Positions 34,191 to 42,703 of a stretch of DNA of 57,791 bases are shown here, one piece after another. The position numbers and the translations under genes were made by a program. This stretch comes from Anaerovorax odorimutans. Its GTDB lineage: Bacteria > Bacillota > Clostridia > Peptostreptococcales > JAAYPU01. Under the pieces are notes generated by a model, which was not told the DNA's origin, ran no database searches, and saw nothing but the letters and a program-made list of their open reading frames with translations. Within the stretch, counting starts at the first letter, position 1, and each line of letters opens with the position of its first letter. The stretch covers positions 1-57,791 of the forward strand of contig JAENZQ010000025.1 of NCBI GenBank assembly GCA_016841185.1. The letters run 5' to 3'.

Positions 34191-34345
34191 TCAATAAACT
34201 ATATATAAACTATTTTTTAACTTTCCTAGTTATGTTATTTAACCTTTTGTGTGTCATAGGACAACATGTTATGAGCTTACGGCATGTTAAGTTTATTCGT
34301 TATAGATAAAAACTATAATAAAAAACTATTAATAAGGAAAGGGAA

Positions 34346-35410
34346 ATGAAAATGAAAAAGAAAAAGATTTGCACATTGTTACTCTGCATGGTTATGCTGC
34401 TTACTATGGCAGCCTGTGGCGATTCTGACACTCCCGATAATTCCGATACTTCCGAAGACGTTGAGAAGGTTACTATCAGCGTTGCAACTCCAACAGCGGA
34501 TGGTAATCCTATGCAGGAACTGGTTTATTACTTTCAAGAGCAAGTTGATACTCTGCTCCCCGATCGTGTTGAATGGAAAAACTATCCCAACTCATCCATG
34601 GGTTCTGAGCGGGAGATTGGTGAACAGGTCATCGACGGTACTTTGAATGCTGCTTTGGTAGGGCCCACCAATATCCCTTCCTTTGCTCCCATGAACGCGG
34701 TTCGTCTGCAGGATGTTCCTTTCTTATTCAAGGATCAGGATGAGCTTTATGCAGCCAGCGATGAGTGGTATGCAGATATGATCGATGAAGAGTGTGCCGA
34801 GTATGGCATCACAACCGTTTTCTTTGAATATATCATGGGACAAGAAATTGAGAATACCGTGCGGCCTGTTTATACCCCTGAAGACGTGGAAGGTCTGAAG
34901 ATCCGGGTCTATGATTCAATTGGACCATACAAGTTTGTAGAGGCCTGCGGCGGTTTGCCTGTTGCTATGGCATTCAGTGAGGTATATACCGGCTTACAGC
35001 AGGGAGCTGTGGATGGCCTGTATACCACCAGCAGCAACTTCGTGCCTCAGAAGTTCGTCGAAGTAACCAACTATCACACCAAACTTCCCATCACCAACTG
35101 TGGTATGACGCTGCTGTTCAACCTGGAATTCTTGGAAAGTCTACCTGAAGATTTGCAGGAAGCAATCGAGACCGCCGGCAAGAAGACAGAGGAATATTGC
35201 CGCGATGTTGTCGGACCTGAGACCAGAAACAGTACTTATGAAGAGATTGCCGCAGCCGGTGTCGAAATTAGTGAATTGACCGATGAGCAATATCAGGCCT
35301 TTGCTGATCTTGTGGCTGATTACTGTTATGAAGATCTTCGTGAAATGATTGGTGCTGATATGTGGGATTATTGTGTCGATTGGCTGGAAGATTATCGTGC
35401 TAATCAGTAA
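34346..35410 (+). CDS. dctP: TRAP transporter substrate-binding lipoprotein (DctP type), system 1
   Basis: This 354-aa extracytoplasmic solute receptor of a tripartite ATP-independent transporter has a lipoprotein signal (CTLLLCMVMLLTMAACGD, Cys about 26) and a DctP domain. The domain includes the Arg region GLKIRVYDSIGPYKFVEACG that binds the substrate carboxylate, and ALPFSEVYTGLQQG-like MAFSEVYTGLQQGAVDGLYT. It presents organic acids to the DctQM pump. The gene continues the GC-rich codon use of its upstream neighbour. AAGGAAAGGG precedes ATG 34346. Substrate unknown. Confidence 0.93.
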   Translation: MKMKKKKICTLLLCMVMLLTMAACGDSDTPDNSDTSEDVEKVTISVATPTADGNPMQELVYYFQEQVDTLLPDRVEWKNYPNSSMGSEREIGEQVIDGTLNAALVGPTNIPSFAPMNAVRLQDVPFLFKDQDELYAASDEWYADMIDEECAEYGITTVFFEYIMGQEIENTVRPVYTPEDVEGLKIRVYDSIGPYKFVEACGGLPVAMAFSEVYTGLQQGAVDGLYTTSSNFVPQKFVEVTNYHTKLPITNCGMTLLFNLEFLESLPEDLQEAIETAGKKTEEYCRDVVGPETRNSTYEEIAAAGVEISELTDEQYQAFADLVADYCYEDLREMIGADMWDYCVDWLEDYRANQ

Positions 35411-35476
35411 TTGATATAATAAGATGCGGCGGATCAGCTCTGCCGTATCTTATTATATGGAAAAGAGAGGATATTC

Positions 35477-35995
35477 ATGAATAAGCTTTATGAAGGTTTT
35501 AATCGATTTGAGAAGGTTGTTCTCGGAGTCATCATGTGTATGTTGATCATCATGGGATTCGTACAAGTCTTATTTCGTTTTGTACTTGAGATGTCCTTGG
35601 CTTGGGCGGTGGAACTGATGACCTTCCTAATGATATGGGTAGCCTATCTGGGTGCCAGCGCAGCAACCAATGAACGCAAGCATATTATCGTGAGCATGTT
35701 TGTTGATTTACTGCCAAAGCGCTTAAGGATTGGATTTACGGTTTTTTCTCAGATCCTATGGCTTGCCTGCTCAATAGCTATGGCATATTTAGGCTGGGAT
35801 ATTACGATGAATTATATCGACAGAGGGGCAGTAACGCTTGGCGGGCAATATCCTTATTGGTGTGCTTCAATTGCTATCCCCATAAGTATGGCTTTAATGG
35901 CGATTCGTGTCGTTGTTTTGATTGTTCATACTTTACGAGGTGAAAGAGATGTGATTTCACAGGAAGAAAAGATACGAGAGGAAATGGATAAATGA
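35477..35995 (+). CDS. dctQ: TRAP transporter small permease (DctQ), system 1
   Basis: This 172-aa, four-helix protein joins the binding protein to the large permease. Family features are VLGVIMCMLIIMGFVQVLFRFV, LAWAVELMTFLMIWVAYLGA and the charged loop NERKHIIV. It follows a short hairpin-containing gap after dctP, and its stop overlaps the dctM start (ATGA), so the two permeases are translationally coupled. Confidence 0.93.
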   Translation: MNKLYEGFNRFEKVVLGVIMCMLIIMGFVQVLFRFVLEMSLAWAVELMTFLMIWVAYLGASAATNERKHIIVSMFVDLLPKRLRIGFTVFSQILWLACSIAMAYLGWDITMNYIDRGAVTLGGQYPYWCASIAIPISMALMAIRVVVLIVHTLRGERDVISQEEKIREEMDK

Positions 35996-37275
35996 ATACA
36001 CTGTTATTGCTTGGAATATTCTTCTTATTTGTCGTAATGAAGGTTCCTGTTGCGATTTCTCTGATAATATCTTCATTGATCGGCTGCTATATATTGGATC
36101 TTGCACCGCTTACGGCAATTGCAGGTTCAGCAATGAATTCGTTGTTTTCATATCCGCTGCTGGCTATACCTTTTTATATTTTTGCCGGAGCCATAATGAC
36201 ACGTGGTGGAATATCTAAAAAGTTATGTGACTGGATTGGAACGATTTTTAACCGTTTCACCGGAGGTTTGGGACTGGTGACCATCGTGGCATCCGCATTC
36301 TTTGCGGCAATCAGCGGTTCCGCCACTGCAACGACTGCTTCCATCGGTTCAATGATGCTTCCTGAGATGGAAGAACAAGGCTATAGAAGGCCCTATGCAT
36401 TATCAATTGCTGCTGCCGGCGGCGTCATCGGTCCGATGATTCCTCCCAGTATCATGCTGGTTCTCTACGGTGTTGGTACCGAGACTTCCATCGGCAGTTT
36501 GTTTCTTGCAGGTTTTCTGCCTGGTATACTTCTGGCTGGTTTTCTCTGCGGTGCAATCTATATAACGGCAAGAAAAGAGGGCTTGTACAGTAAAGCGGAC
36601 GGGCACTTCAGCCTGTCTGCATTCGGAAAAACAATGTGGCGGGCTAAATGGGCAATTTTGGTCCCTGTCATCATTCTGGGTGGTATTTACGGAGGTATTT
36701 TCACTCCGACGGAAGCAGGTGCTGTCTGTTGCGTCTACGCAATCATTGTTGCTACGATTATAGAGCGTAACCTTGACTTCAAGGGCCTGATTGCTTGTGC
36801 CGGTGAAGCAGCTTTGATCAGCGCAACTATTTTCATTTTACTGGCCTCAGCCGGTATTTTCGGCAGGGTTCTGACTTTGGCACAAGTGCCCCAGCAGCTG
36901 TCCTCTGCGATTCTAGCTGTTGCCGACAATAAGGTGGTTATGTTGCTTTTGGTTAACCTCCTATTGCTGTTGGTTGGCTGCGTGATGGATGGGGGTGCGG
37001 CTGTCGTCATACTCGCTCCTCTGTTATTGCCGGTTGTTCAAGCGTTTGGTGTTGACCCCATACATTTTGGTGTTATAATTTGCTTGAACCTTAGCATTGG
37101 AGCAATTACGCCTCCGGTTGGTTCCTGCCTCTTTTCGGCTTCAATTATCGGAGATACTTCGCTGGAGAAAATTAGCCGAAATATCATTCCTTTTTTAATT
37201 GCCGAAGTGGCTGCTTTGATAGTTATCGTTTTCGTGCCTCAACTATCTATGGCATTGGTATCTATGGTTCCTTAA
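35992..37275 (+). CDS. dctM: TRAP transporter large permease (DctM), system 1
   Basis: This 427-aa permease with about 12 helices forms the sodium-driven pore. DctM marks are IPFYIFAGAIMTRGGISKKL, AISGSATATTASIGSMMLPEM, GGVIGPMIPPSIMLVLYGV, GIFTPTEAGAVC and the late INLSIGAITPPVG-type LNLSIGAITPPVGSCLFSA. It completes the first TRAP set. Downstream lies a strong hairpin and then a desulfidase-family gene. Confidence 0.94.
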   Translation: MNTLLLLGIFFLFVVMKVPVAISLIISSLIGCYILDLAPLTAIAGSAMNSLFSYPLLAIPFYIFAGAIMTRGGISKKLCDWIGTIFNRFTGGLGLVTIVASAFFAAISGSATATTASIGSMMLPEMEEQGYRRPYALSIAAAGGVIGPMIPPSIMLVLYGVGTETSIGSLFLAGFLPGILLAGFLCGAIYITARKEGLYSKADGHFSLSAFGKTMWRAKWAILVPVIILGGIYGGIFTPTEAGAVCCVYAIIVATIIERNLDFKGLIACAGEAALISATIFILLASAGIFGRVLTLAQVPQQLSSAILAVADNKVVMLLLVNLLLLLVGCVMDGGAAVVILAPLLLPVVQAFGVDPIHFGVIICLNLSIGAITPPVGSCLFSASIIGDTSLEKISRNIIPFLIAEVAALIVIVFVPQLSMALVSMVP

Positions 37276-37367
37276 TCATGATTGAATAAAATGTAATATC
37301 ATAATTGAGCAACGGATATTACTATTTATAAATATGGGAAAAGGAAGTGTAATTCCAACTACAACAA

Positions 37368-37400
37368 GAGTGGGTGTATTGGAACCCAATAGACCCACTC
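37368..37400 (+). other. Very stable hairpin of unknown role
   Basis: Two 15-base arms with one mismatch (GAGTGGGTGTATTGG and CCAATAGACCCACTC) enclose just three bases. No T-run follows, so it does not look like an ordinary terminator. It stands between dctM and the desulfidase-family gene and could be a processing/stability element or an operator. A TTGACA lies at 37454, too near the ATG to be its promoter. Confidence 0.6.
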
Positions 37401-37478
37401 GTGAAAAGCTGCAGGAGAGTATATTTATTAATGTGGTCAGAGAAATATAACATTTGACATAAATGGATGGAGAGAAAT

Positions 37479-38777
37479 ATGGATGAAAAGATTTGTGATA
37501 AATATGTCGAGATACTAAAGGAAGAGCTGGTAATGGCTTTAGGCTGTACAGAACCCATAGCACTTGCTTATGCAAGCGCTGTTGCCCGAAAAGAACTGGG
37601 AGTGTTTCCCGAAAAAATAACCGCTGTCTGCAGCGGAAATATCATCAAGAATGTTAAGGGTGTAACCGTTCCAAATTCAGGTAATCAGAAGGGAATAGAA
37701 GTTGCGGTTACTCTAGGCGCATTGGGAGGAAACCCTGACAGAAAGTTAGAAGTACTTACAGAAATTACAGAAGATCAAATTGAAGCATCAAGAAAACTTG
37801 TAAAATTAGGTTTTTGCAATGTTAAATTGGCAGAGGGTGTTGCAAACTTATATATATGCATTATTGCGGTAAGTAAAGATGATGTTGTAAAAGTAGAGAT
37901 ATTAGATAAGCATACTAATATCGTTAATATAGAAAAAAATGATAAAAAGGTTTTATATAAGAATTATACCCTTAATAAGGGAAAAAACATGAATAAGCGA
38001 AGCTTCATGAGTATAGAGGGAATACTGGATTTTACAGATGCTGTAAAAGTGGAAGAATTATCGGATTTACTTGATACTCAGATCAGATGCAATACGCTTA
38101 TTGCCGAAGAAGGTCTTGAAAAATCATATGGTGTCGGTACTGGTAAGGAATTGCTGACAATATATGGATCTGATGTGGCAATTCGCGCGAGGGCAATGGC
38201 TGCAGCAGCTTCTGATGCAAGAATGAGCGGAAGTGATTTGGCTGTAGTAATCAATTCCGGAAGCGGTAATCAGGGTATTACAGTTTCTATACCTGTAATT
38301 GAATATGCCAAGGAATTGAAATGTAATAAAGAACAATTATACAGGGCTTTAATCTTAAGCAATCTTGTTGCGATCTATATTAAGAAGGATATTGGCAGTC
38401 TTTCGGCATACTGCGGAGCTGTAAGCGCAGGAGCAGGCGGCAGTGCCGGAATAACATATCTTATGGGTGGTACAAGAAATCAGATATTAAATGCGGTAAG
38501 CAATACATTAGCAATTGCTTCCGGAATGATTTGCGATGGTGCAAAGCCGTCATGTGCCGCTAAGATTTCCGTATCAGTCGATACTGCTATTATGGCCAGT
38601 AAAATGGCTTTAAGCGGGAATAATTACAGCGGTGGAGAAGGTATCATCATGAATGATGTGGAAGCGACTTTAAGTAATATCGGAAGGCTGGGCAGAGTAG
38701 GAATGAAGGAAACGGATATAGAAATCTTGAATATGATGATTGGGAAATCTGACGATGTTAATATTTCGAATAGTTGA
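37479..38777 (+). CDS. L-cysteine desulfidase / serine dehydratase alpha-like protein (UPF0597, CyuA/YhaM type), copy 2
   Basis: This 432-aa paralogue of the protein at 16420 has the same ligand cysteines (Cys23 in ALGCTEP, AYCGAVSAG, ICDGAKPSC) and the blocks INSGSGNQGI and GAGGSAGITYLMGG. The pair is clearly diverged, so different substrates are possible. ATG 37479 is preceded by GGAG. An ATG four codons earlier lacks a site. It probably belongs functionally to the TRAP/aspartoacylase-like set upstream. It ends at a 14-bp terminator stem. Confidence 0.82.
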   Translation: MDEKICDKYVEILKEELVMALGCTEPIALAYASAVARKELGVFPEKITAVCSGNIIKNVKGVTVPNSGNQKGIEVAVTLGALGGNPDRKLEVLTEITEDQIEASRKLVKLGFCNVKLAEGVANLYICIIAVSKDDVVKVEILDKHTNIVNIEKNDKKVLYKNYTLNKGKNMNKRSFMSIEGILDFTDAVKVEELSDLLDTQIRCNTLIAEEGLEKSYGVGTGKELLTIYGSDVAIRARAMAAAASDARMSGSDLAVVINSGSGNQGITVSIPVIEYAKELKCNKEQLYRALILSNLVAIYIKKDIGSLSAYCGAVSAGAGGSAGITYLMGGTRNQILNAVSNTLAIASGMICDGAKPSCAAKISVSVDTAIMASKMALSGNNYSGGEGIIMNDVEATLSNIGRLGRVGMKETDIEILNMMIGKSDDVNISNS

Positions 38778-38818
38778 TTGAGAAAGAAAAATATAAATAT
38801 CTATCAAAATAATATAAT

Positions 38819-38850
38819 AAGAAAGATTTTGCTGATGCAAAATCTTTCTT
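38819..38850 (+). terminator. Strong terminator-like hairpin
   Basis: A perfect 14-bp stem (AAGAAAGATTTTGC and its complement) has a TGAT loop and is followed by ATTTAT. It lies inside the right copy of the flanking direct repeat. Confidence 0.75.
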
Positions 38851-38875
38851 ATTTATATTACGATAAAATCCATAT
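38819..38875. repeat. Flanking direct repeat, right copy
   Basis: This is the partner of the repeat at 31914-31973, in the same orientation, with shared AGATTTTGCTG, TCTTTCTT, TTATATT and TCCATAT blocks. Confidence 0.55.
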
Positions 38876-39021
38876 ACACTTTCCCTGTGCTTTTTTCTAA
38901 TATGGAACTCTCTTTTCTCCAAATTCGATACGGATAATTATTTGTACAGGTTTACTCAAAAGAAGATTATATATTAACTTTTTCCACAATCGCAAAATAT
39001 TTGATATTTTCCCTTCTGTTC

Positions 39022-39061
39022 TAAGAGAAATTTATTTCTCTTAGAAGAAATTTATTTCTCT
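39022..39061. repeat. Tandem palindromic repeat upstream of the sigma-54 promoter
   Basis: A 20-base unit (AAGAGAAATTTATTTCTCT-like) is repeated twice in tandem. The first unit and the next two bases form a perfect 22-base palindrome with 9-base arms. It lies about 170 bases upstream of the -24 box, a usual distance for an enhancer-binding protein site. The remaining gap (38876-39214) shows no gene. Confidence 0.5.
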
Positions 39062-39214
39062 CATAGATAATGTAAATATTTATAATCTTCAAATATAAAT
39101 TGCTTTATTATTTGTATTATCACTGAAATATATTATTTGGACAGGCCGTGATTGCTGGAATATTCAGTATTTTTCGTCAATTGAGCATAAACGGATGTAA
39201 TTTAAATAATATCA

Positions 39215-39229
39215 TGGCACGGAAATTGC
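39215..39229 (+). promoter_or_regulatory. Sigma-54 (-24/-12) promoter of TRAP system 2
   Basis: TGGCACG-GAAA-TTGC matches the -24/-12 consensus exactly, with GG and GC 10 bases apart. The start site would fall near 39241, leaving about 29 bases of leader with the AACAGGAGGAG site before dctP. Confidence 0.85.
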
Positions 39230-39269
39230 GAAAAAAGATGGAACAGTTTTAAAAAACAGGAGGAGAAAA

Positions 39270-40298
39270 ATGAAAACAAAAAAGTATCTTATTATTTTGA
39301 TGTGTTTGGTATTGAGTTTAAGCTTGATAACCGGTTGTGGAGGCAGCCAGGAAGAACCAGCAGATTCTGAAGCCGGATCTGAAGCCGGACCGGAATACAC
39401 AATCCGATTTGCTCATATTGAAAATGAATTCACCGGCGCAGCACAAGGATGTCAGCTCTTCAAAAAGTATGTAGAAGAGGGCAGTGACGGCAGAATTGCT
39501 GTAGAAATACTCGGAGCAGGTGCAATGGGCGGTGAAAGAGAGATTCTGGAAAGTGTTACAATGGGCAATCTTGAGGCAGGAATGGCCATGTCAACACTGT
39601 TCACCACATATCTCGACAATTGGAATATTTTCGATCTTCCCTTTGTATTTAGGGATAGAGCAGACTGGGCAAAAAAAGTTGACGGAGATCTCGGCAAAAT
39701 GCTGGCAGCTGAAGCTGAATCAATACATGTTAAGGTACTCAGCTTTTTTGACGGCGGATTCCGCGTAATTTCCAATAACAAGAGGCCTATTCTATCTAAG
39801 GCAGATTTTGACGGTGTGAAATGCCGTGTCGGAGAATCTACACTCAATATTAATCTCCACAAAGCTTTGGGCACTAATCCGATACCCATGTCATTCAGTG
39901 AGGTCTATACAGCATTGCAGCAAGGAACAATCGACGGGGTAGATACTTCTATCATCTATGTACAAGACGGAAATTTCCAGGAAGTAACCAAATATTGCAC
40001 CCTGACCAATCATACGGCCCTGCAGATGGTAACTTTTATCAATCAAGACTTCTTTAACAGCCTGCCTGCCGATCTTCAGCAAGTTGTAACGGATGCCGCC
40101 GATAAGGCCACTGTTGAACAGAGAGAAATTGCAGTACAAGTTGACGAAAAAGCTATGGAAGTTATGGAAGAAGCAGGTATGCAGATCGACAAACCTTCAG
40201 CAGAATTTACCGAGCAGATGATAACCGATACAATGCCGATTATTGATAGTTATAGAGAAACAATCGATTCTGAAGTGTTTGAAGCTGTCGGACTATAA
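39270..40298 (+). CDS. dctP: TRAP transporter substrate-binding lipoprotein (DctP type), system 2
   Basis: This 342-aa DctP-family receptor has a lipoprotein signal (LIILMCLVLSLSLITGCGG), an acidic linker and the domain marks FAHIENEFTGAAQGC, LSKADFDGVKCRVGESTLN (carboxylate-binding Arg) and MSFSEVYTALQQGTIDGVDT. It differs strongly from the system 1 receptor, so another acid is likely bound. Its codon use is like that of the host background. It is the first gene behind the sigma-54 promoter, with AGGAGG upstream of ATG 39270. Confidence 0.94.
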   Translation: MKTKKYLIILMCLVLSLSLITGCGGSQEEPADSEAGSEAGPEYTIRFAHIENEFTGAAQGCQLFKKYVEEGSDGRIAVEILGAGAMGGEREILESVTMGNLEAGMAMSTLFTTYLDNWNIFDLPFVFRDRADWAKKVDGDLGKMLAAEAESIHVKVLSFFDGGFRVISNNKRPILSKADFDGVKCRVGESTLNINLHKALGTNPIPMSFSEVYTALQQGTIDGVDTSIIYVQDGNFQEVTKYCTLTNHTALQMVTFINQDFFNSLPADLQQVVTDAADKATVEQREIAVQVDEKAMEVMEEAGMQIDKPSAEFTEQMITDTMPIIDSYRETIDSEVFEAVGL

Positions 40299-40425
40299 AT
40301 AGAACAGCAAGTATTGTTCATTTTTATCACATAATGGGACTCCAATGTCGTCTGAAAGACAGCCGGCATTGGTTCCTTGGTTTTGGTTTATGACTGTAAC
40401 TTGCTTGGCTTGGGAGGTAACTATA

Positions 40426-40938
40426 TTGATAAGTAAAATAGGAAAAAAACTCGATAAAATAGAGTCTGGCGTTCTAATAATCTCTTTGGCGGTAATGGTC
40501 TTCGTAATTTTTTTACAGGTCGTGATGCGTTATGTATTCAATAATTCATTATCCTGGTCCGAAGAGTTTGCAAGGTATTTGTTTGTCTGGTTTTCTTGGA
40601 TTGGTGTCAGCGCCGGCCTTAAAGACGGTGAGCACCTTAAGGTGGAAATACTGGCGGCAGCTTTGATAAAAAGAGGATTTATAAAACCTAAAGAGATGAT
40701 CAATATCTTAGTATCATTGGTTTGGCTGGCGACGACTTTGATTGTTACCTATTACGGATTTGAAATGGCAGCTGCACAAGCAGATCTCGGCGTGGTTACT
40801 CCGGCCATGAGAATGCCAATGTGGTTAGGATATTTGTCAATTCCTGCCTGCAGTTTGATTGTAGGTATTCGTCTTGTAGTAAAGATAATAGATAGTGTAA
40901 AGGTATTGCTTGGCAACGAAAGAGAGGTGGATAACTAA
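40426..40938 (+). CDS. dctQ: TRAP transporter small permease (DctQ), system 2
   Basis: The 171-aa protein has four helices, with VLIISLAVMVFVIFLQVVMRY, SLSWSEEFARYLFVWFSWIG and the DGEHLKVE loop. I place the start at TTG 40426, since GGGAGGTAA lies upstream and the protein then has normal DctQ length. An earlier ATG at 40345 would add 27 residues unlike the family and lies in a hairpin. It overlaps dctM by one base (TAATG). Confidence 0.9.
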   Translation: MISKIGKKLDKIESGVLIISLAVMVFVIFLQVVMRYVFNNSLSWSEEFARYLFVWFSWIGVSAGLKDGEHLKVEILAAALIKRGFIKPKEMINILVSLVWLATTLIVTYYGFEMAAAQADLGVVTPAMRMPMWLGYLSIPACSLIVGIRLVVKIIDSVKVLLGNEREVDN

Positions 40939-42218
40939 TGGAAATCTTGGTTATGTTCGGCGTCATGCTTCTATTGATTGCAATTGGCCTGCCAATAGGC
41001 TATGCAATAGCTACGTCAACTATTATTACTTTTATAACTTTTTCTTCTACGCCCTTGCGCATCGTGTCCCAGAATGCTTTTACCGGGATCGATTCTTTCG
41101 TGTTGCTGGCGATTCCGTTCTTTATTTTGGCGGGAGTCCTGATGAGCGCAGGAGGTGTCGCCAGGAGGCTGGTAGATATAGCGGATGCATTTATAGGCTG
41201 GATTACCGGCGGTCTGGGAATGGCTTCTGTCATGACGTCAACATTTTTTGGGGCAATATCAGGTTCCGGTGCAGCTACGACTTCTGCGGTAGGTTCTTTG
41301 ATGCTTCCAGAGATGACGAGAAAAAAATATGGAGGTGAATTCAGTGCAACACTGATTGCTTCTGCAGGATCTATAGGAGTCATAATACCTCCGAGTATCC
41401 CCTTTGTTGTTTACGGTGTGACAGTGGGAATCAGTATCGGTGATCTTTTTCTGGCCGGAATTCCTGCAGGGATCGGCATGTGTCTTGTATTGATGATTGC
41501 CTGCTATGTTATATCAAAAAAGAAAGGTTACAAAGGAAGCGATACCAGACCCAGCGTTAAAAATATTGCACATACCCTGAAGGATGGCATATGGGCATTA
41601 TTCGCTCCTATTATTATTCTTGGCGGGATTTATTCAGGAATCTTTACACCAACGGAATCCGCTGTAGTTGCTGTTGTATATTCACTTATAATCGGTTTGT
41701 TTGTATACAAGGAGTTAAATATAAAAAAATTGAAAGAGGCATTTTATCAATCGGCAGTTCTCAATGGGGTCATCGTTTTTATCATAGGCTTTTCAGGTGC
41801 AATGGCAAAGTTTCTGGCTCTGGAAAATGTACCGCAAAAAGTAAGTGATGGAATTTTATCGCTGACAGAGAATCCAATTTTGATTTTATTGATTATTAAT
41901 GTCTTTTTAATGATTGTAGGAATGCTGATCGATAATATTCCCGCCATCATTATTCTTTCACCAATATTTCTGCCGGTTGTGCAAAGCGTAGGCGTCACAC
42001 CGTTGCAGTTTGGAGTTATAATTGTAATGAACCTTGCCATCGGCTATGTCACACCGCCCTACGGCACAACTCTTTTCGTGGCATCTGCCATTTCAAAGAT
42101 TTCAGTCGACAGGCTGTCCAGATATGCAATAATTTTTACATTAGTGCTATGTATTCCTTTGGCACTTGCCACCTATTGGCCGTGGTTTACAAACGGATTT
42201 GTTGCATTATTTAAATAG
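40938..42218 (+). CDS. dctM: TRAP transporter large permease (DctM), system 2
   Basis: This 426-aa permease has the same architecture as DctM of system 1: LAIPFFILAGVLMSAGGVAR, AISGSGAATTSAVGSLMLPEM, GSIGVIIPPSIPFVVYGV, GIFTPTESAVVA and NLAIGYVTPPYGTTLFVAS. It closes the sigma-54-driven dctPQM operon and is followed by a strong terminator. Confidence 0.94.
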   Translation: MEILVMFGVMLLLIAIGLPIGYAIATSTIITFITFSSTPLRIVSQNAFTGIDSFVLLAIPFFILAGVLMSAGGVARRLVDIADAFIGWITGGLGMASVMTSTFFGAISGSGAATTSAVGSLMLPEMTRKKYGGEFSATLIASAGSIGVIIPPSIPFVVYGVTVGISIGDLFLAGIPAGIGMCLVLMIACYVISKKKGYKGSDTRPSVKNIAHTLKDGIWALFAPIIILGGIYSGIFTPTESAVVAVVYSLIIGLFVYKELNIKKLKEAFYQSAVLNGVIVFIIGFSGAMAKFLALENVPQKVSDGILSLTENPILILLIINVFLMIVGMLIDNIPAIIILSPIFLPVVQSVGVTPLQFGVIIVMNLAIGYVTPPYGTTLFVASAISKISVDRLSRYAIIFTLVLCIPLALATYWPWFTNGFVALFK

Positions 42219-42252
42219 AAATAATATCGGTACTGACAGTGCTGGTTTTTGT

Positions 42253-42296
42253 ACCAAGTTCAAGTTAGTTCATCCTAATTTTGAGCTTGGTTTTTC
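42253..42296 (+). terminator. Terminator of the TRAP system 2 operon
   Basis: ACCAAGTTCAA pairs with TTGAGCTTGGT (one G-U) around a 17-base loop, followed by TTTTT. Confidence 0.75.
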
Positions 42297-42313
42297 TAAA
42301 AGGACCTGTGAAT

Positions 42314-42460
42314 TCAATAATGTGCTGTCGTTAAATGAAATGGTTTCCAGCGGCAGAAGGTTTGCTCGGAAATATTGTGTTGGTGAATGATTTCCTTGGG
42401 TACAAAACCGTTTTCAAAGTAGTTAAAAAAAGTGATGATTGTCAGAAAAACTTTTTTCAT
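42314..42460 (-). pseudogene. IS3-type transposase OrfA remnant 1
   Basis: On the minus strand ATG 42460, preceded by AGGAGGGA, starts a 48-codon frame ending in the helix-turn-helix block KEIIHQHNISEQTFCRWK typical of IS3/IS911-type OrfA. The frame then stops, and no OrfB catalytic part is present. It is a broken relic. Confidence 0.55.
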
Positions 42461-42567
42461 TTTTATTCCCTCCTGGACAGATTCATTATATTGATTTTCT
42501 CCCCAGAAGAATCGTCCACTCTTAACGAGAAAGAATAATGAAAAAGTGGCAAAACCGTGGAAGAAAT

Positions 42568-42656
42568 ATGAAGAAAACAAAGTTTGTCGAAGAGCAGGCA
42601 TATCTGAGCAAACCTTCTACCACTGGAAAGGAAATATGGAGGGATTTACAATCAGG
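42568..42656 (+). pseudogene. IS3-type transposase OrfA remnant 2
   Basis: On the plus strand MKKTKFVEEQ (an OrfA-like start) is followed directly, in another frame, by GISEQTFYHWKGNMEGLQS, the recognition-helix block of IS3 OrfA. The middle of the helix-turn-helix is deleted and the frame is lost. It is oriented opposite to remnant 1 about 110 bases away. Confidence 0.6.
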
Positions 42657-42703
42657 CCAGCCGGTAAAAGTCTTGTTGACTTTTATCAGCTGGTCAGATT
42701 TTT
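42655..42703 (+). terminator. Strong terminator after the IS relics
   Basis: Two 18-base arms (GGCCAGCCGGTAAAAGTC and GACTTTTATCAGCTGGTC, a few mismatches) enclose five bases and are followed by TTTTTTT. The following gap (42704-43282) shows no clear gene, only short degenerate frames and a repeated TCTATAGTC near 43238. Confidence 0.75.
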
